Positions 8,987 to 16,979 of a stretch of DNA of 64,000 nucleotides are shown here, piece by piece. The notes under the pieces are model-generated. The model had not been told where the DNA came from. It was given only the letters and a program-made list of their open reading frames with translations, and made no database searches. The position numbers were made by a program, and so were the translations under genes. Positions within the stretch are counted from its first letter, which is position 1. The number at the start of each line of letters is the position of its first letter. This DNA comes from CAVSSX01 sp963730735 (GTDB lineage: Bacteria; Actinomycetota; Acidimicrobiia; Acidimicrobiales; RAAP-2). The stretch lies in NCBI GenBank assembly GCA_963730735.1, contig CAVSSX010000012.1:549733-613732 (forward strand), in the 5' to 3' direction.

Positions 8987-9507
8987 TAGCCGGAGTGGAT
9001 GTAGACGCAGGGGACCCCCTCGGCCACGAACATGGCGTGGTTCGACGGGTCGTCCTCCATGGCCAGCCGGAGGTCGAAGCCGTAGGTCCGCAGGTCGCCG
9101 ACCACGCCGTGCTTGAACCAGGTCACCTGGGAGTAGTCGCCGCGGTCGCGCATCACCAGCAGGTCCCAGCGGAGCCCGTAGCGCTCCAGCCAGGCCAGGG
9201 TCTGGGGCTGCACCCGGAGGGGGCGCCCGGTGAGGAGCACCACGGTCAGGCCCGGGTCCAGTAGCTCGATCAACCGGGCGATCTCCTCGATCACCTCGTC
9301 GTCCCCGCAGGCCTCGAAGAAGGCCGTCCAGTCCCGTCGGCCCCGCTCGATGAAGTGCTGGCGCCCGACGGCGTCGGAGAGCACGCCGTCGATGTCGAAC
9401 ACCACCGCCGGGCCGGCCGGGACCGGGCCCTGGCGCCAGCGCCAGTTGGGGAGGTCGGCGATCACGGGCGACCCGGTCGGGATCGAGCCACCACGGGCGT
9501 CCTGCAC
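8977..9507 (-). CDS. HAD-superfamily phosphatase, polynucleotide-kinase-3'-phosphatase-like
   Basis: The HAD core is visible as VVFDIDGVLSDAVGR (nucleophile and acid/base Asp), VVLLTGRP (motif II Thr), a Lys in TWFKHG, and LRLAMEDDPSNHAMF (motif III/IV acidic residues), ending ...CVYIHSGYYD. Such small HAD proteins resemble the phosphatase half of phage polynucleotide kinases. The natural substrate is unknown. I chose GTG at 9507 with GGGGA upstream, though a TTG at 9555 would add 16 residues. The stop lies inside the end of lnt on the other strand, a 10-bp convergent overlap. Confidence 0.7.
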   Translation of the reverse strand: MQDARGGSIPTGSPVIADLPNWRWRQGPVPAGPAVVFDIDGVLSDAVGRQHFIERGRRDWTAFFEACGDDEVIEEIARLIELLDPGLTVVLLTGRPLRVQPQTLAWLERYGLRWDLLVMRDRGDYSQVTWFKHGVVGDLRTYGFDLRLAMEDDPSNHAMFVAEGVPCVYIHSGYYD

Positions 9508-9647
9508 ATTCGAGTCATCCCCTACACCGACGTCACGCCCGAATCCGGGCCCCAATCGGCCCGATCATACCGGCGGCACCGGCGGCAGCCGGGGGCGCCG
9601 GGGCCGCTCCTGGGAGCCGGCTGAGCGGCCTCCGCCCGCAGGGACGG

Positions 9648-12600
9648 GTGGGCGTGGGAGCATGGTCGTCCATGGTGGTCGACGCCCCCGTCCCGGGGAC
9701 AACCGCGGCAGTGGCCGTGCTGCCACCCCCCGTGCACCACGATGCCCCGACCGGCGACGTCCCGGCGGTGGCCGGGCGGGGGCTGCTGACCGTCGACGTG
9801 CCGCTCGGTCGACGGGTGCTGGTGGTGGGGGACCTGCTGCTCCAGCCCGACGGGGGGCCGTCGGCCACCGCCCTCGCCGCCGACCTGGTCCAGACGCTCG
9901 AGCGGTGGCAGGGGCCGGGCGTGGTGGTCGTCTGCGGGAATCTCTTCGACGGGCCGGCGGCAGGCCTCGACGTCGACGTCGTCCACCGGACCCTGGCGGC
10001 CCACGGCCCGCTGGCCCGGGCCATCGCCGCCTTCACCGCCCGGCCCGACTGCCGGCTGCTGGTCCTCCCGGGGTGGCGGGACCCCGAGGTGCGCTCCGAC
10101 GCCGCCGTGCGGGCCGAGTTGGCCACCCTCGGGGCCGAGGTCGCCCCGGCCCTCGACCTCCGGCTCACCACGGCCGCCGGCGAGCGGCGCGTGGTCGTCC
10201 GCCCCGGGGCCCCGACCGACCCGGCCGTGCCGATCGCCGAGCACCGGCCGGCCGAGACCCGCAGCTGGCTCACCGGCCTCGACCGCCTGGAGGACCCCGG
10301 GGCATCGAGCCGGTTCGTCACCTCCCGCCTCCTCTACCGCCGGCTCCGCCACATCGTGTGGGTGCCGCCGGTCCTGGCCGTGGTGGTGGCGGTGGTCCTC
10401 CACGTGACCCAGGTGTTCCACGGCCTGCAGCACCTCGCCCACACCCCGAGGGCCAGCGGCGCCCTCAACCACGCCTACGCCGCCAGCTGGCCCCACCGCC
10501 TCCTCTTCGTCCTGTTCGTCGTGGCCGTCTTCGAGATCGCCCTGGCCGTCGGGATCGCCGTGGCCTCCCGCAGGATCTGGCGGCGGGAGGGTGGCGGCGA
10601 GCTCCCGTCGCCGTGGCCCCACCCCCTGGCGGCGTCGCTGGGCGGCACCCCGGCCCCCGGCGAGCTGGCCATCGGCGACCACCCGGCGCTCGACGAGGCC
10701 CGCGCCCTGCTCGCTTCGGGCACTACCGGCCTCATCACCGGCGGCAGCTTCCGGGCCGAGTTCACCCACCTCGATCGCGGCTTCTTCGCCTGCGCCGGCG
10801 GCACCACCGAGTTCGTGCGCGAGCACAGCGGGCGGGTGGGCCTGCCCCCGGTCTTCCTCCCCCACCGCCAGGTCAGCTGGATCGAGCTCGAGACCGGCGC
10901 CGAGCTCCACGTCCGCCTGCTGTTGGCCGACGTGAGCCTGCCCACTTCGACCTTCCTCGAGCGCTTCGTGAGCGACGACCAGATCGTGAAGGGCTACCGG
11001 GTGGCCGCCCTCCACCCGGCGCTGGTCGCCTCGTGGCCCCACGGGGCGGCCTGGCCGCCGGCACCCGAGGTGGCGGCCGATCGGGTCCAGGTCCGACGGG
11101 TCCGACGGCTGGCCGCCTCGGCCATCTTCGTCGCCGGGCTGGTCGACCTCCTGATCGCCGTCACGCCGCCGCTGCGGGACCGCCTCCACCTGGTCGAGCA
11201 GGTGCTGCCCCTCGGGGTCGCCCAGGCGGCCGGGGCCCTGGTCGCCCTGGCCGGGATCGGCCTGATGATGCTGGCCCGGGGCGTGCTGCGGGGCCAGCGT
11301 CGGGCGTGGCTGGTGTCCCTGGTCCTGCTGTCGGTCTCCCTCGGCCTCCACCTGGCCCACGGGCCCGACCTCGACGGGATGGTGCTCTCGGCCCTGGTCC
11401 TCGTGTTCCTGATCGTCGAGCGACGGCGGTTCGCGGCGGCCACCGACACCGGCTCGCTCCGTTCGGCGGTCACCACCCTCATCGTCGGCGGCGTCGTGGC
11501 CACCGGGGCGGCGACCATCACCGTCGAGGTCAGCGGCCGGGTCCGCCACCATCCTCTGCCCGGCTGGGTCGAGGTGGCGTTCGGCTCGGCCGAGCGGCTG
11601 GTGGGCGTGCAGACGGTGGCCTTCCCCCCGGCCATCAACGGCTTCTTGGCCCCGAGCCTGCTCGCCGTGGGCATGGCCCTGATCATCGTGGCCCTGTTCC
11701 TGGTCACCCGCCCGGTGGTGGACCGCCGGCTCTCCTCGGTCCGGGCGGCCACCGCCCGCCGGGCGGCCGAGAGCCGGGCCCGCGACCTGGTGCGCCGGCA
11801 CGGGACGGGCACGCTCGACTACTTCGCCCTGCGCGACGACAAGCAGTGGTTCTTCCACCGCGACAGCCTGGTGGCCTACGCCGTGTACGCCGGGGTCTGC
11901 CTGGTCTCCCCCGACCCGATCGGGCCGCCGAGCGAGCGGCGCCAGGTCTGGAACGCCTTCCGGCACTACGTCGACGCCAACGGGTGGGCCGTCGGCGTCA
12001 TGGGGGCGGGCGACGACTGGCTCCCGCTGTATCGCGACGCCGGCATGCGCCACGTCTACATCGGCGACGAGGCGGTGGTCGACGTCCAGTCCTTCTCCCT
12101 GGCCGGCGGGCGCATGAAGGGTCTCCGCCAGGCGTGTCGGGCGCGTCGCCCGCAACGGCTACACGGTCGAGTTCCTCGACCCGACGACGGTGTCACCGGA
12201 GCGGGCGGCCCGCCTGGTCGACCTGATGGGCCGGAACCGCCGCACCGACCACGAACGCGGCTTCTCGATGATGCTCGGCCGGGTGTTCGACCGGCGCGAC
12301 ACCGGCTTGCTGCTCACCGTGGTCAACGACCCCGGGGGCGAGCCGGCCGCCGTGTGCCAGTACGTCCCGTCCGAGGCCATCGGGGGCTTCTCGCTCGACC
12401 TCATGCGGCGCGACCCGGGAGAGCATCCCAATGGCCTCTTGGACTTCGCCCTGTGCTCGACCATCGAGCACCTCCGGGCCGAGGGCAAGCGGGGCCTGAG
12501 CCTCAACTTCGCCGCCATGCGCAGCACCCTCGACGGGGAGCGGGGCGACGGTGTGGCCCAGCGGGTCGAGCGTTGGGCCCTGCGGCGACTGTCGGGCGTC

Positions 12601-12852
12601 CTGCCCATCGAGACCCTGTGGAAGTTCAACGCCAAGTACGAGCCCGAGTGGCTCCCCCGCTACGTGGTCTTCGACTCGGCCGAGCAGTTCATCCCGACGG
12701 TGACGCAGATCCTCCGGGCCGAGTCGCTGACCGAGATGCCGGTCGTCGGCCGGCTGCTCGCCACCACCACCCCTCGCCGGCCCGACCTCGAGACACCCGG
12801 CCCGGCCGAGCCGCGGCCCAGCGCGCCACCGACCGACTCGACTGCCGACTGA
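9648..12852 (+). CDS. Multidomain membrane protein: degenerate metallophosphoesterase-like region plus MprF/DUF2156 acyltransferase domain (frameshifted)
   Basis: The product of about 1,070 residues has three parts. Residues about 45-215 look like a calcineurin-type phosphoesterase that has lost its metal ligands (GDLLL, GNLFD and GWRD in place of GDxH, GDxxD and GNHD). Two hydrophobic segments and a soluble domain follow (about 235-480), and then at least five membrane segments (about 490-720). The C-terminal DUF2156 domain starts near DYFALRDDKQWFF and is related to phosphatidylglycerol lysyltransferase MprF, which transfers amino acids from tRNA to lipids. The frame shifts by +1 at about 12129-12140 (CGCCAG to GTCGGGCGC) and continues as RNGYTVEFLDP through KFNAKYEPEWLPRYVVF to 12852. 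The C-terminal family match across the break indicates one gene. GTG 9648 or ATG 9672 could be the start. Confidence 0.75.
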
Positions 12853-12874
12853 TCCAACCCGCGGCTGTTCCGCC

Positions 12875-12939
12875 GGCCGATGGTCCGACGGCCGATGGTC
12901 CGACCGCCGATGGTCCGACCGCCGACCGGTAGTCGGACC
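12875..12939. repeat. Three 15-bp tandem repeats ending in a hairpin, between convergent genes
   Basis: The unit GGCCGATGGTCCGAC occurs at 12875-12889 and 12890-12904, and with one change at 12905-12919. The last unit forms an 8-bp stem, GGTCCGAC (12912-12919) with GTCGGACC (12932-12939). It fills the space between the MprF-like gene and the response regulator, which face each other, so a bidirectional terminator role is likely. Confidence 0.6.
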
Positions 12940-12943
12940 GGCG

Positions 12944-13660
12944 TCAGTCCCGGAAGCGTCGCTCGAAGCGGTAGCCGACGCCCCGGACGGTGCGGATCCA
13001 GCGGGGCTGACGGGGATCGATCTCGATCTTGATGCGGATCCGGCGGATGTGCTCGGTGACCGTGGCCACGTCGTGCCCGTCCTCGGCGAAGGGCCACACC
13101 TGGGTCAGCAGGTCCTCACGGCTGTGGACGACCCCGGGCGAGGTGGCCAGGTGGATGAGAAGGTCGAACTCGCGCTGGGTCAGCTCGACCAGCTCGCCCC
13201 GCACCTGGACCTGGCGGGTCGTCGGGTCGATGATCAGGTCGGGGAACTCGAGGCGCCGGTAGGAGGGCGCCCGGTCACGCTGGAGCACGGCGTTGATCCG
13301 GATCCGGGCCTCGGGCAGGAACACCGGCTTCACCAGGAAGTCGTCGATCTCCGGCGCCACCTCGAGGTCGCTCGCCACGAGCTGCTCCTGCTCGACGCAC
13401 ACGATCAACCGGACGTCCCGGTTGCCTCGCAGGGCCGGCAGGATCTCGAGATTGGGCGTGAGCGACAGGTCCAGGTCCACCAGGATCAGGTCGACGTCGG
13501 TCGAGGTGGCCACGCGCCGGGCCGAGGGGGCGTCGGAGGCCTCCAGGACCGCGTACCCCTGGTCCCGGAGGAACTCGCACAGCACCTGCCGTTCGGCCGC
13601 GCCGTCGGCGACCACTACGACCAATGGCGCATCTTCGACCCGGCCGCCTAATGCATCCAC
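12944..13660 (-). CDS. OmpR/PhoB-type response regulator (orphan)
   Basis: A receiver domain (residues about 10-125) with the phospho-acceptor Asp in LILVDLDL and the conserved Lys in FLVKP is followed by a winged-helix DNA-binding domain with LTQREFDLLIHLATSPGVV, SREDLLTQVWP, VTEHIRRIRIKI and WIRTVRGVGYRFE. GTG at 13660 gives a start close to the first receiver strand. A TTG 51 nt upstream is possible but adds a non-conserved tail. No histidine kinase gene is adjacent. It is divergent from the secreted repeat-protein genes starting at 14021 and shares their 360-bp upstream region, so it may control them, which is only a suggestion from position. Confidence 0.88.
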   Translation of the reverse strand: MDALGGRVEDAPLVVVVADGAAERQVLCEFLRDQGYAVLEASDAPSARRVATSTDVDLILVDLDLSLTPNLEILPALRGNRDVRLIVCVEQEQLVASDLEVAPEIDDFLVKPVFLPEARIRINAVLQRDRAPSYRRLEFPDLIIDPTTRQVQVRGELVELTQREFDLLIHLATSPGVVHSREDLLTQVWPFAEDGHDVATVTEHIRRIRIKIEIDPRQPRWIRTVRGVGYRFERRFRD

Positions 13661-14020
13661 AGTGGCCCAGGCTAGTGGACGGGGAAACCTCGACGGTGGT
13701 TGGGCCCACAATTGGCGCCAATCGGGAGTTCGCCGGAATGCGTGATTTTCAAAAGATTGGCCGCATTGCTGCGCAGTTTCACCAGCTCACTGGCTCAATA
13801 GAGACACTACTGGGCAGGGATTCCGAACCTTACGTAGGCATGCGAGGTTGCGAACAGGTTGCCATTATGTCGTAAGGAAGCAATGCCCCTTGTCGCGTAG
13901 TCGGGCCGTCTATAGAGTCATCAACATTACGTAGGCCGTGAGCGCATGGCGACCGATTTTCGGAGCCCCGCAGCGGACCGATTGCTCTAACAACTCCCGC
14001 AAGCGAAAGCGAGATACCCA
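13661..14020. promoter_or_regulatory. Divergent intergenic region, AT-richer, with a repeated TTACGTAGGC element
   Basis: This 360-bp stretch lies between the response regulator (minus) and the first secreted repeat protein (plus), and is clearly less GC-rich than the flanking genes. The 10-mer TTACGTAGGC, containing the palindrome TACGTA, occurs at 13830-13839 and again at 13927-13936. A weak ribosome binding site (AAAGCGAGA) precedes the ATG at 14021. I see no convincing gene in it. It probably carries both promoters, and the repeat is a candidate regulator site. Confidence 0.5.
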
Positions 14021-15052
14021 ATGCCGAGCAAGGCCAGACATGCAGTGCCCCGGACGGTGGCGGTCGCCGCCGCCGTGGCGGCACTGACCGGCGGCGCCAT
14101 CGCCGTCACGTCGGCCCCGGCCTTCGCCGCCGGCACCCTGTCCAGCGTGAGCCTGTCGGTCAGCAACAACGCCGCCAGCCTCGGCGGGGTGACCAACACC
14201 GCCTCGTACTCGTGGAACTTCGTCACCGGCACGGCGGGCACGCTCACGTCGCTGAGCTTCACCGTCCCGGCCGGGACGGTCGGCACCGGGCTCACCGTCG
14301 GCACCACCTACGGGCTGGGCGCCTGCACCATCGGCGCCGCCTCGCTGGCCGGCACCACCGTGACCGTGGCCCTCACCACCTGCGGCAGCATCCCCGCCGC
14401 CACGCCGGTGTACGTCCCGATCTCGGGCTTCACCAACTCGACCACCACCACCGGGTCGTTCGCCTCGGTGGCCAGCACCTACACCGGGGCGAGCGTCCTC
14501 AACGACTCGGGCACGGCGGCGGCGGTCAACTTCGCCTCCAACCAGACCCAGGTCACCGTGGTCGTTCCGAACTCGCTGACCTTCACCAACAGCGCCACCG
14601 CCGTGTCGCTGCTGGCCGTGCCCGGGATCGTGGCCACGGCCTCGCCGGTGGTCCTCGGGGTCTCGACCAACGCCCGCAACGGCTACACCCTGTCGGGCTG
14701 CATGACGGCGGCCAACGTGCTCACCGGCACGGCCAGCGCCGCCACCATCCCCTCGGCCTCCAACGCCGCCGTCGCCGCCCTGCCGACCAGCGGGGCCACC
14801 TCGGCCTTCGGCGCCAAGGCCACCATCGCCGGCACCGGCACCCTCCAGGCCACCTGGGCCGGCACCACCGGGGCCAACTACCTCGGCTACGCCGCCACCT
14901 GCGGGACGACGGGGGCCCAGCAGATCAGCAGCAACACCGGTCCCACGACCGGCGACTCGCTGACCCTCACCAACGGCGTCGGGGTGAGCGCCACCCAGAC
15001 CGCCGACACCTACTCGGGCAAGATCACCTACCAGGTGGTCCCGAGCTACTAG
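14021..15052 (+). CDS. Secreted single-repeat surface protein with WxL-like C-terminal domain, copy 1
   Basis: The 343-residue product has a clear Sec signal peptide (residues 1-37, cut near SAPAFAAG) and is very rich in Thr, Ser, Ala, Gly and Val with almost no charge. Residues about 38-165 form one repeat unit (LTSLSFTVPAGTVGTG, TGLTNT-like ISGFTNST), homologous to the repeats of the giant protein at 18431-23254. Residues about 166-343 form a C-terminal beta-rich domain ending GVSATQTADTYSGKITYQVV, which resembles WxL/camelysin-type domains. It has no LPxTG motif or membrane anchor. A near-identical copy follows at 15255. Function is unknown; a cell-wall-associated or matrix role fits the composition and the DUF916-like neighbour. 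Confidence 0.8.
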   Translation: MPSKARHAVPRTVAVAAAVAALTGGAIAVTSAPAFAAGTLSSVSLSVSNNAASLGGVTNTASYSWNFVTGTAGTLTSLSFTVPAGTVGTGLTVGTTYGLGACTIGAASLAGTTVTVALTTCGSIPAATPVYVPISGFTNSTTTTGSFASVASTYTGASVLNDSGTAAAVNFASNQTQVTVVVPNSLTFTNSATAVSLLAVPGIVATASPVVLGVSTNARNGYTLSGCMTAANVLTGTASAATIPSASNAAVAALPTSGATSAFGAKATIAGTGTLQATWAGTTGANYLGYAATCGTTGAQQISSNTGPTTGDSLTLTNGVGVSATQTADTYSGKITYQVVPSY

Positions 15053-15254
15053 ACGACACGCCGGCCGCGTGCAGCGGTCGTGGACATCCTCCTCCGCTTT
15101 AGCGATGTCCAACGGATCCTGCCCGGCCCGTGTCGCCTAGGCCCGCTTCCCCGGTCTAACCACCGAATCCCCCGCTGCTCTCACCGCATCCAGCACACCA
15201 GTACATCCCGGACATCACCCTGCTGAACATCACATGGAAACGAGAGGCATCACC
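15053..15254. promoter_or_regulatory. Spacer between the duplicated genes, probable promoter of copy 2
   Basis: This 202-bp spacer is unlike the region upstream of copy 1. It holds no recognisable gene. GAGAGG at 15241-15246 is a ribosome binding site for the GTG at 15255. No clear -35/-10 pair can be named. Confidence 0.4.
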
Positions 15255-16289
15255 GTGAGTAGGTCGGACGCTCAGGCGAAATTCTGGCGAGGTCTCGGAG
15301 CGGCCGCCGCCGTGGCGGCACTGACCGGCGGCGCCATCGCCGTCACGTCGGCCCCGGCCTTCGCCGCCGGCACCCTGTCCAGCGTGAGCCTGTCGGTCAG
15401 CAACAACGCCGCCAGCCTCGGCGGGGTGACCAACACCGCCTCGTACTCGTGGAACTTCGTCACCGGCACGGCGGGCACGCTCACGTCGCTGAGCTTCACC
15501 GTCCCGGCCGGGACGGTCGGCACCGGGCTCACCGTCGGCACCACCTACGGGCTGGGCGCCTGCACCATCGGCGCCGCCTCGCTGGCCGGCACCACCGTGA
15601 CCGTGGCCCTCACCACCTGCGGCAGCATCCCCGCCGCCACGCCGGTGTACGTCCCGATCTCGGGCTTCACCAACTCGACCACCACCACCGGGTCGTTCGC
15701 CTCGGTGGCCAGCACCTACACCGGGGCGAGCGTCCTCAACGACTCGGGCACGGCGGCGGCGGTCAACTTCGCCTCCAACCAGACCCAGGTCACCGTGGTC
15801 GTTCCGAACTCGCTGACCTTCACCAACAGCGCCACCGCCGTGTCGCTGCTGGCCGTGCCCGGGATCGTGGCCACGGCCTCGCCGGTGGTCCTCGGGGTCT
15901 CGACCAACGCCCGCAACGGCTACACCCTGTCGGGCTGCATGACGGCGGCCAACGTGCTCACCGGCACGGCCAGCGCCGCCACCATCCCCTCGGCCTCCAA
16001 CACCGCCGTCGCCGCCCTGCCGACCAGCGGGGCCACCTCGGCCTTCGGCGCCAAGGCCACCATCGCCGGCACCGGCACCCTCCAGGCCACCTGGGCCGGC
16101 ACCACCGGGGCCAACTACCTCGGCTACGCCGCCACCTGTGGGACGACGGGGGCGGAGAAGATCGCCTCCAACACCGGTCCCACGACCGGCGACTCGCTGA
16201 CCCTCACCAACGGCGTCGGGGTGAGCGCCACCCAGACCGCCGACACCTACTCGGGCAAGATCACCTACCAGGTGGTCCCGAGCTACTAG
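15255..16289 (+). CDS. Secreted single-repeat surface protein with WxL-like C-terminal domain, copy 2
   Basis: This is the paralogue of the 14021 gene. From residue 17 on it is nearly identical, with the same signal-peptide core, one repeat unit and the same C-terminal domain ending TYSGKITYQVVPSY. The first 16 residues (MSRSDAQAKFWRGLGA) are different. I choose GTG 15255 because GAGAGG lies 8 nt upstream; an ATG at 15234 would add seven residues but has no ribosome binding site. A strong hairpin follows 8 bp after the stop. Having two almost identical secreted proteins with separate leaders suggests dosage or differential expression. Confidence 0.8.
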   Translation: MSRSDAQAKFWRGLGAAAAVAALTGGAIAVTSAPAFAAGTLSSVSLSVSNNAASLGGVTNTASYSWNFVTGTAGTLTSLSFTVPAGTVGTGLTVGTTYGLGACTIGAASLAGTTVTVALTTCGSIPAATPVYVPISGFTNSTTTTGSFASVASTYTGASVLNDSGTAAAVNFASNQTQVTVVVPNSLTFTNSATAVSLLAVPGIVATASPVVLGVSTNARNGYTLSGCMTAANVLTGTASAATIPSASNTAVAALPTSGATSAFGAKATIAGTGTLQATWAGTTGANYLGYAATCGTTGAEKIASNTGPTTGDSLTLTNGVGVSATQTADTYSGKITYQVVPSY

Positions 16290-16297
16290 GCCCGGCT

Positions 16298-16340
16298 CCG
16301 ACGCAACCGGGCCCGGCGGCGTCGGGCCCGGTTGCGTCGG
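16298..16340 (+). terminator. 18-bp perfect hairpin terminator after copy 2
   Basis: CCGACGCAACCGGGCCCG (16298-16315) pairs perfectly with 16323-16340 around a 7-nt loop (GCGGCGT). It begins 8 bp after the stop of the secreted protein. No U-tract follows, but stems of this length commonly terminate transcription in GC-rich actinomycetes. Confidence 0.75.
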
Positions 16341-16376
16341 ACCCGGTTAGCGTCGGACCCTGGCAGCTGTGGTGCC

Positions 16377-16382
16377 TACAAT
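16377..16382 (+). promoter_or_regulatory. Leaderless-type -10 element of the HD-domain gene
   Basis: TACAAT matches the TANNNT -10 consensus and ends 6 nt before the ATG at 16389, with no ribosome binding site between. This is the usual layout of a leaderless transcript in actinomycetes and supports this start codon. Confidence 0.5.
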
Positions 16383-16388
16383 TCGCAC

Positions 16389-16967
16389 ATGACCGACAGT
16401 TCCCCGACGACCGACGGCCGGATGCACTTTCGTCGCATGGACGAGGGCACCGACGAGGACTTCGCCGTCCTGAAGGTCGTCCACGAGCGCAACATCGCTG
16501 CGCTGCCCGACCTGCTGCTCGGCATGCTGGCCGACCTGCACGCCGACGACGCCTACCCGGTCAACCGGCTCGAGCACAGCCTGCAGTGCGCCACCCGGGC
16601 CCTGCACGACGGCCGGGACGAGGAGTACATCGTCTGCTGCCTGCTGCACGACGTCGGCGAGTCGCTCGGCCCGTTCAACCACGGCGAGGTGGTGGCGGCC
16701 GTCCTGAAGCCGTTCGTCTCCACGGCCAACTACTGGATGCTGGCCCACCACCCGGTGTTCCAGCTGTACTACATCGGCCAGCACCTGGGCACCGATCCCA
16801 ACGAGCGCGACGTCTTCGTCACCAGCCCGTTCTACGACCGGACGGTCGACTTCTGCAGCCGCTACGACGAGATCTCCTTCGACCCCTCGTTCGAGAGCGA
16901 ACCGCTGGCCACGTTCGAGCCCATGGTCCGCCGGACGCTCGACCTGGCCTGGACCCCGCCGAGCTAG
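16389..16967 (+). CDS. HD-domain protein, possible mixed-valence diiron oxygenase or phosphohydrolase
   Basis: The 192-residue protein has the HD order NRLEHSLQCATRAL (His), CCLLHDVGES (HD pair), FNHGEVVAAVLKP (His) and a helical C-terminus with AHHPVFQLYYIGQHLG. The spacing and the LEHSLQCA block resemble PhnZ/MIOX-like HD enzymes more than (p)ppGpp or cyclic-dinucleotide hydrolases. Substrate is unknown. It is translated from an ATG with a -10 element just upstream, and is convergent with the DUF916-like gene, with only 12 bp between the stops. Nothing links it functionally to the surface proteins around it. Confidence 0.75.
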   Translation: MTDSSPTTDGRMHFRRMDEGTDEDFAVLKVVHERNIAALPDLLLGMLADLHADDAYPVNRLEHSLQCATRALHDGRDEEYIVCCLLHDVGESLGPFNHGEVVAAVLKPFVSTANYWMLAHHPVFQLYYIGQHLGTDPNERDVFVTSPFYDRTVDFCSRYDEISFDPSFESEPLATFEPMVRRTLDLAWTPPS

Positions 16968-16979
16968 TCAGCGGGCGGT

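Larger units (their letters stand above)
14066..16289 (+). repeat. Recent tandem duplication of about 987 bp (14066-15052 and 15303-16289)
   Basis: The two segments align without gaps at a constant offset of 1,237 bp, from the end of the signal-peptide basic region to the stop codon. I can see only scattered substitutions, for example AAC-GCC versus AAC-ACC near the middle, one TGC/TGT, and a cluster changing QQISS to EKIAS near the C-terminus. The 5' ends encoding the first residues and the regions upstream differ completely, so each copy has its own leader. This implies a recent duplication or gene conversion. Confidence 0.9.

Noticed and set aside
13624..13875. Small plus-strand gene of 83 codons before the surface proteins
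   Set aside because: It starts inside the response regulator gene on the other strand, has no ribosome binding site and no recognisable features; the region is better explained as regulatory.
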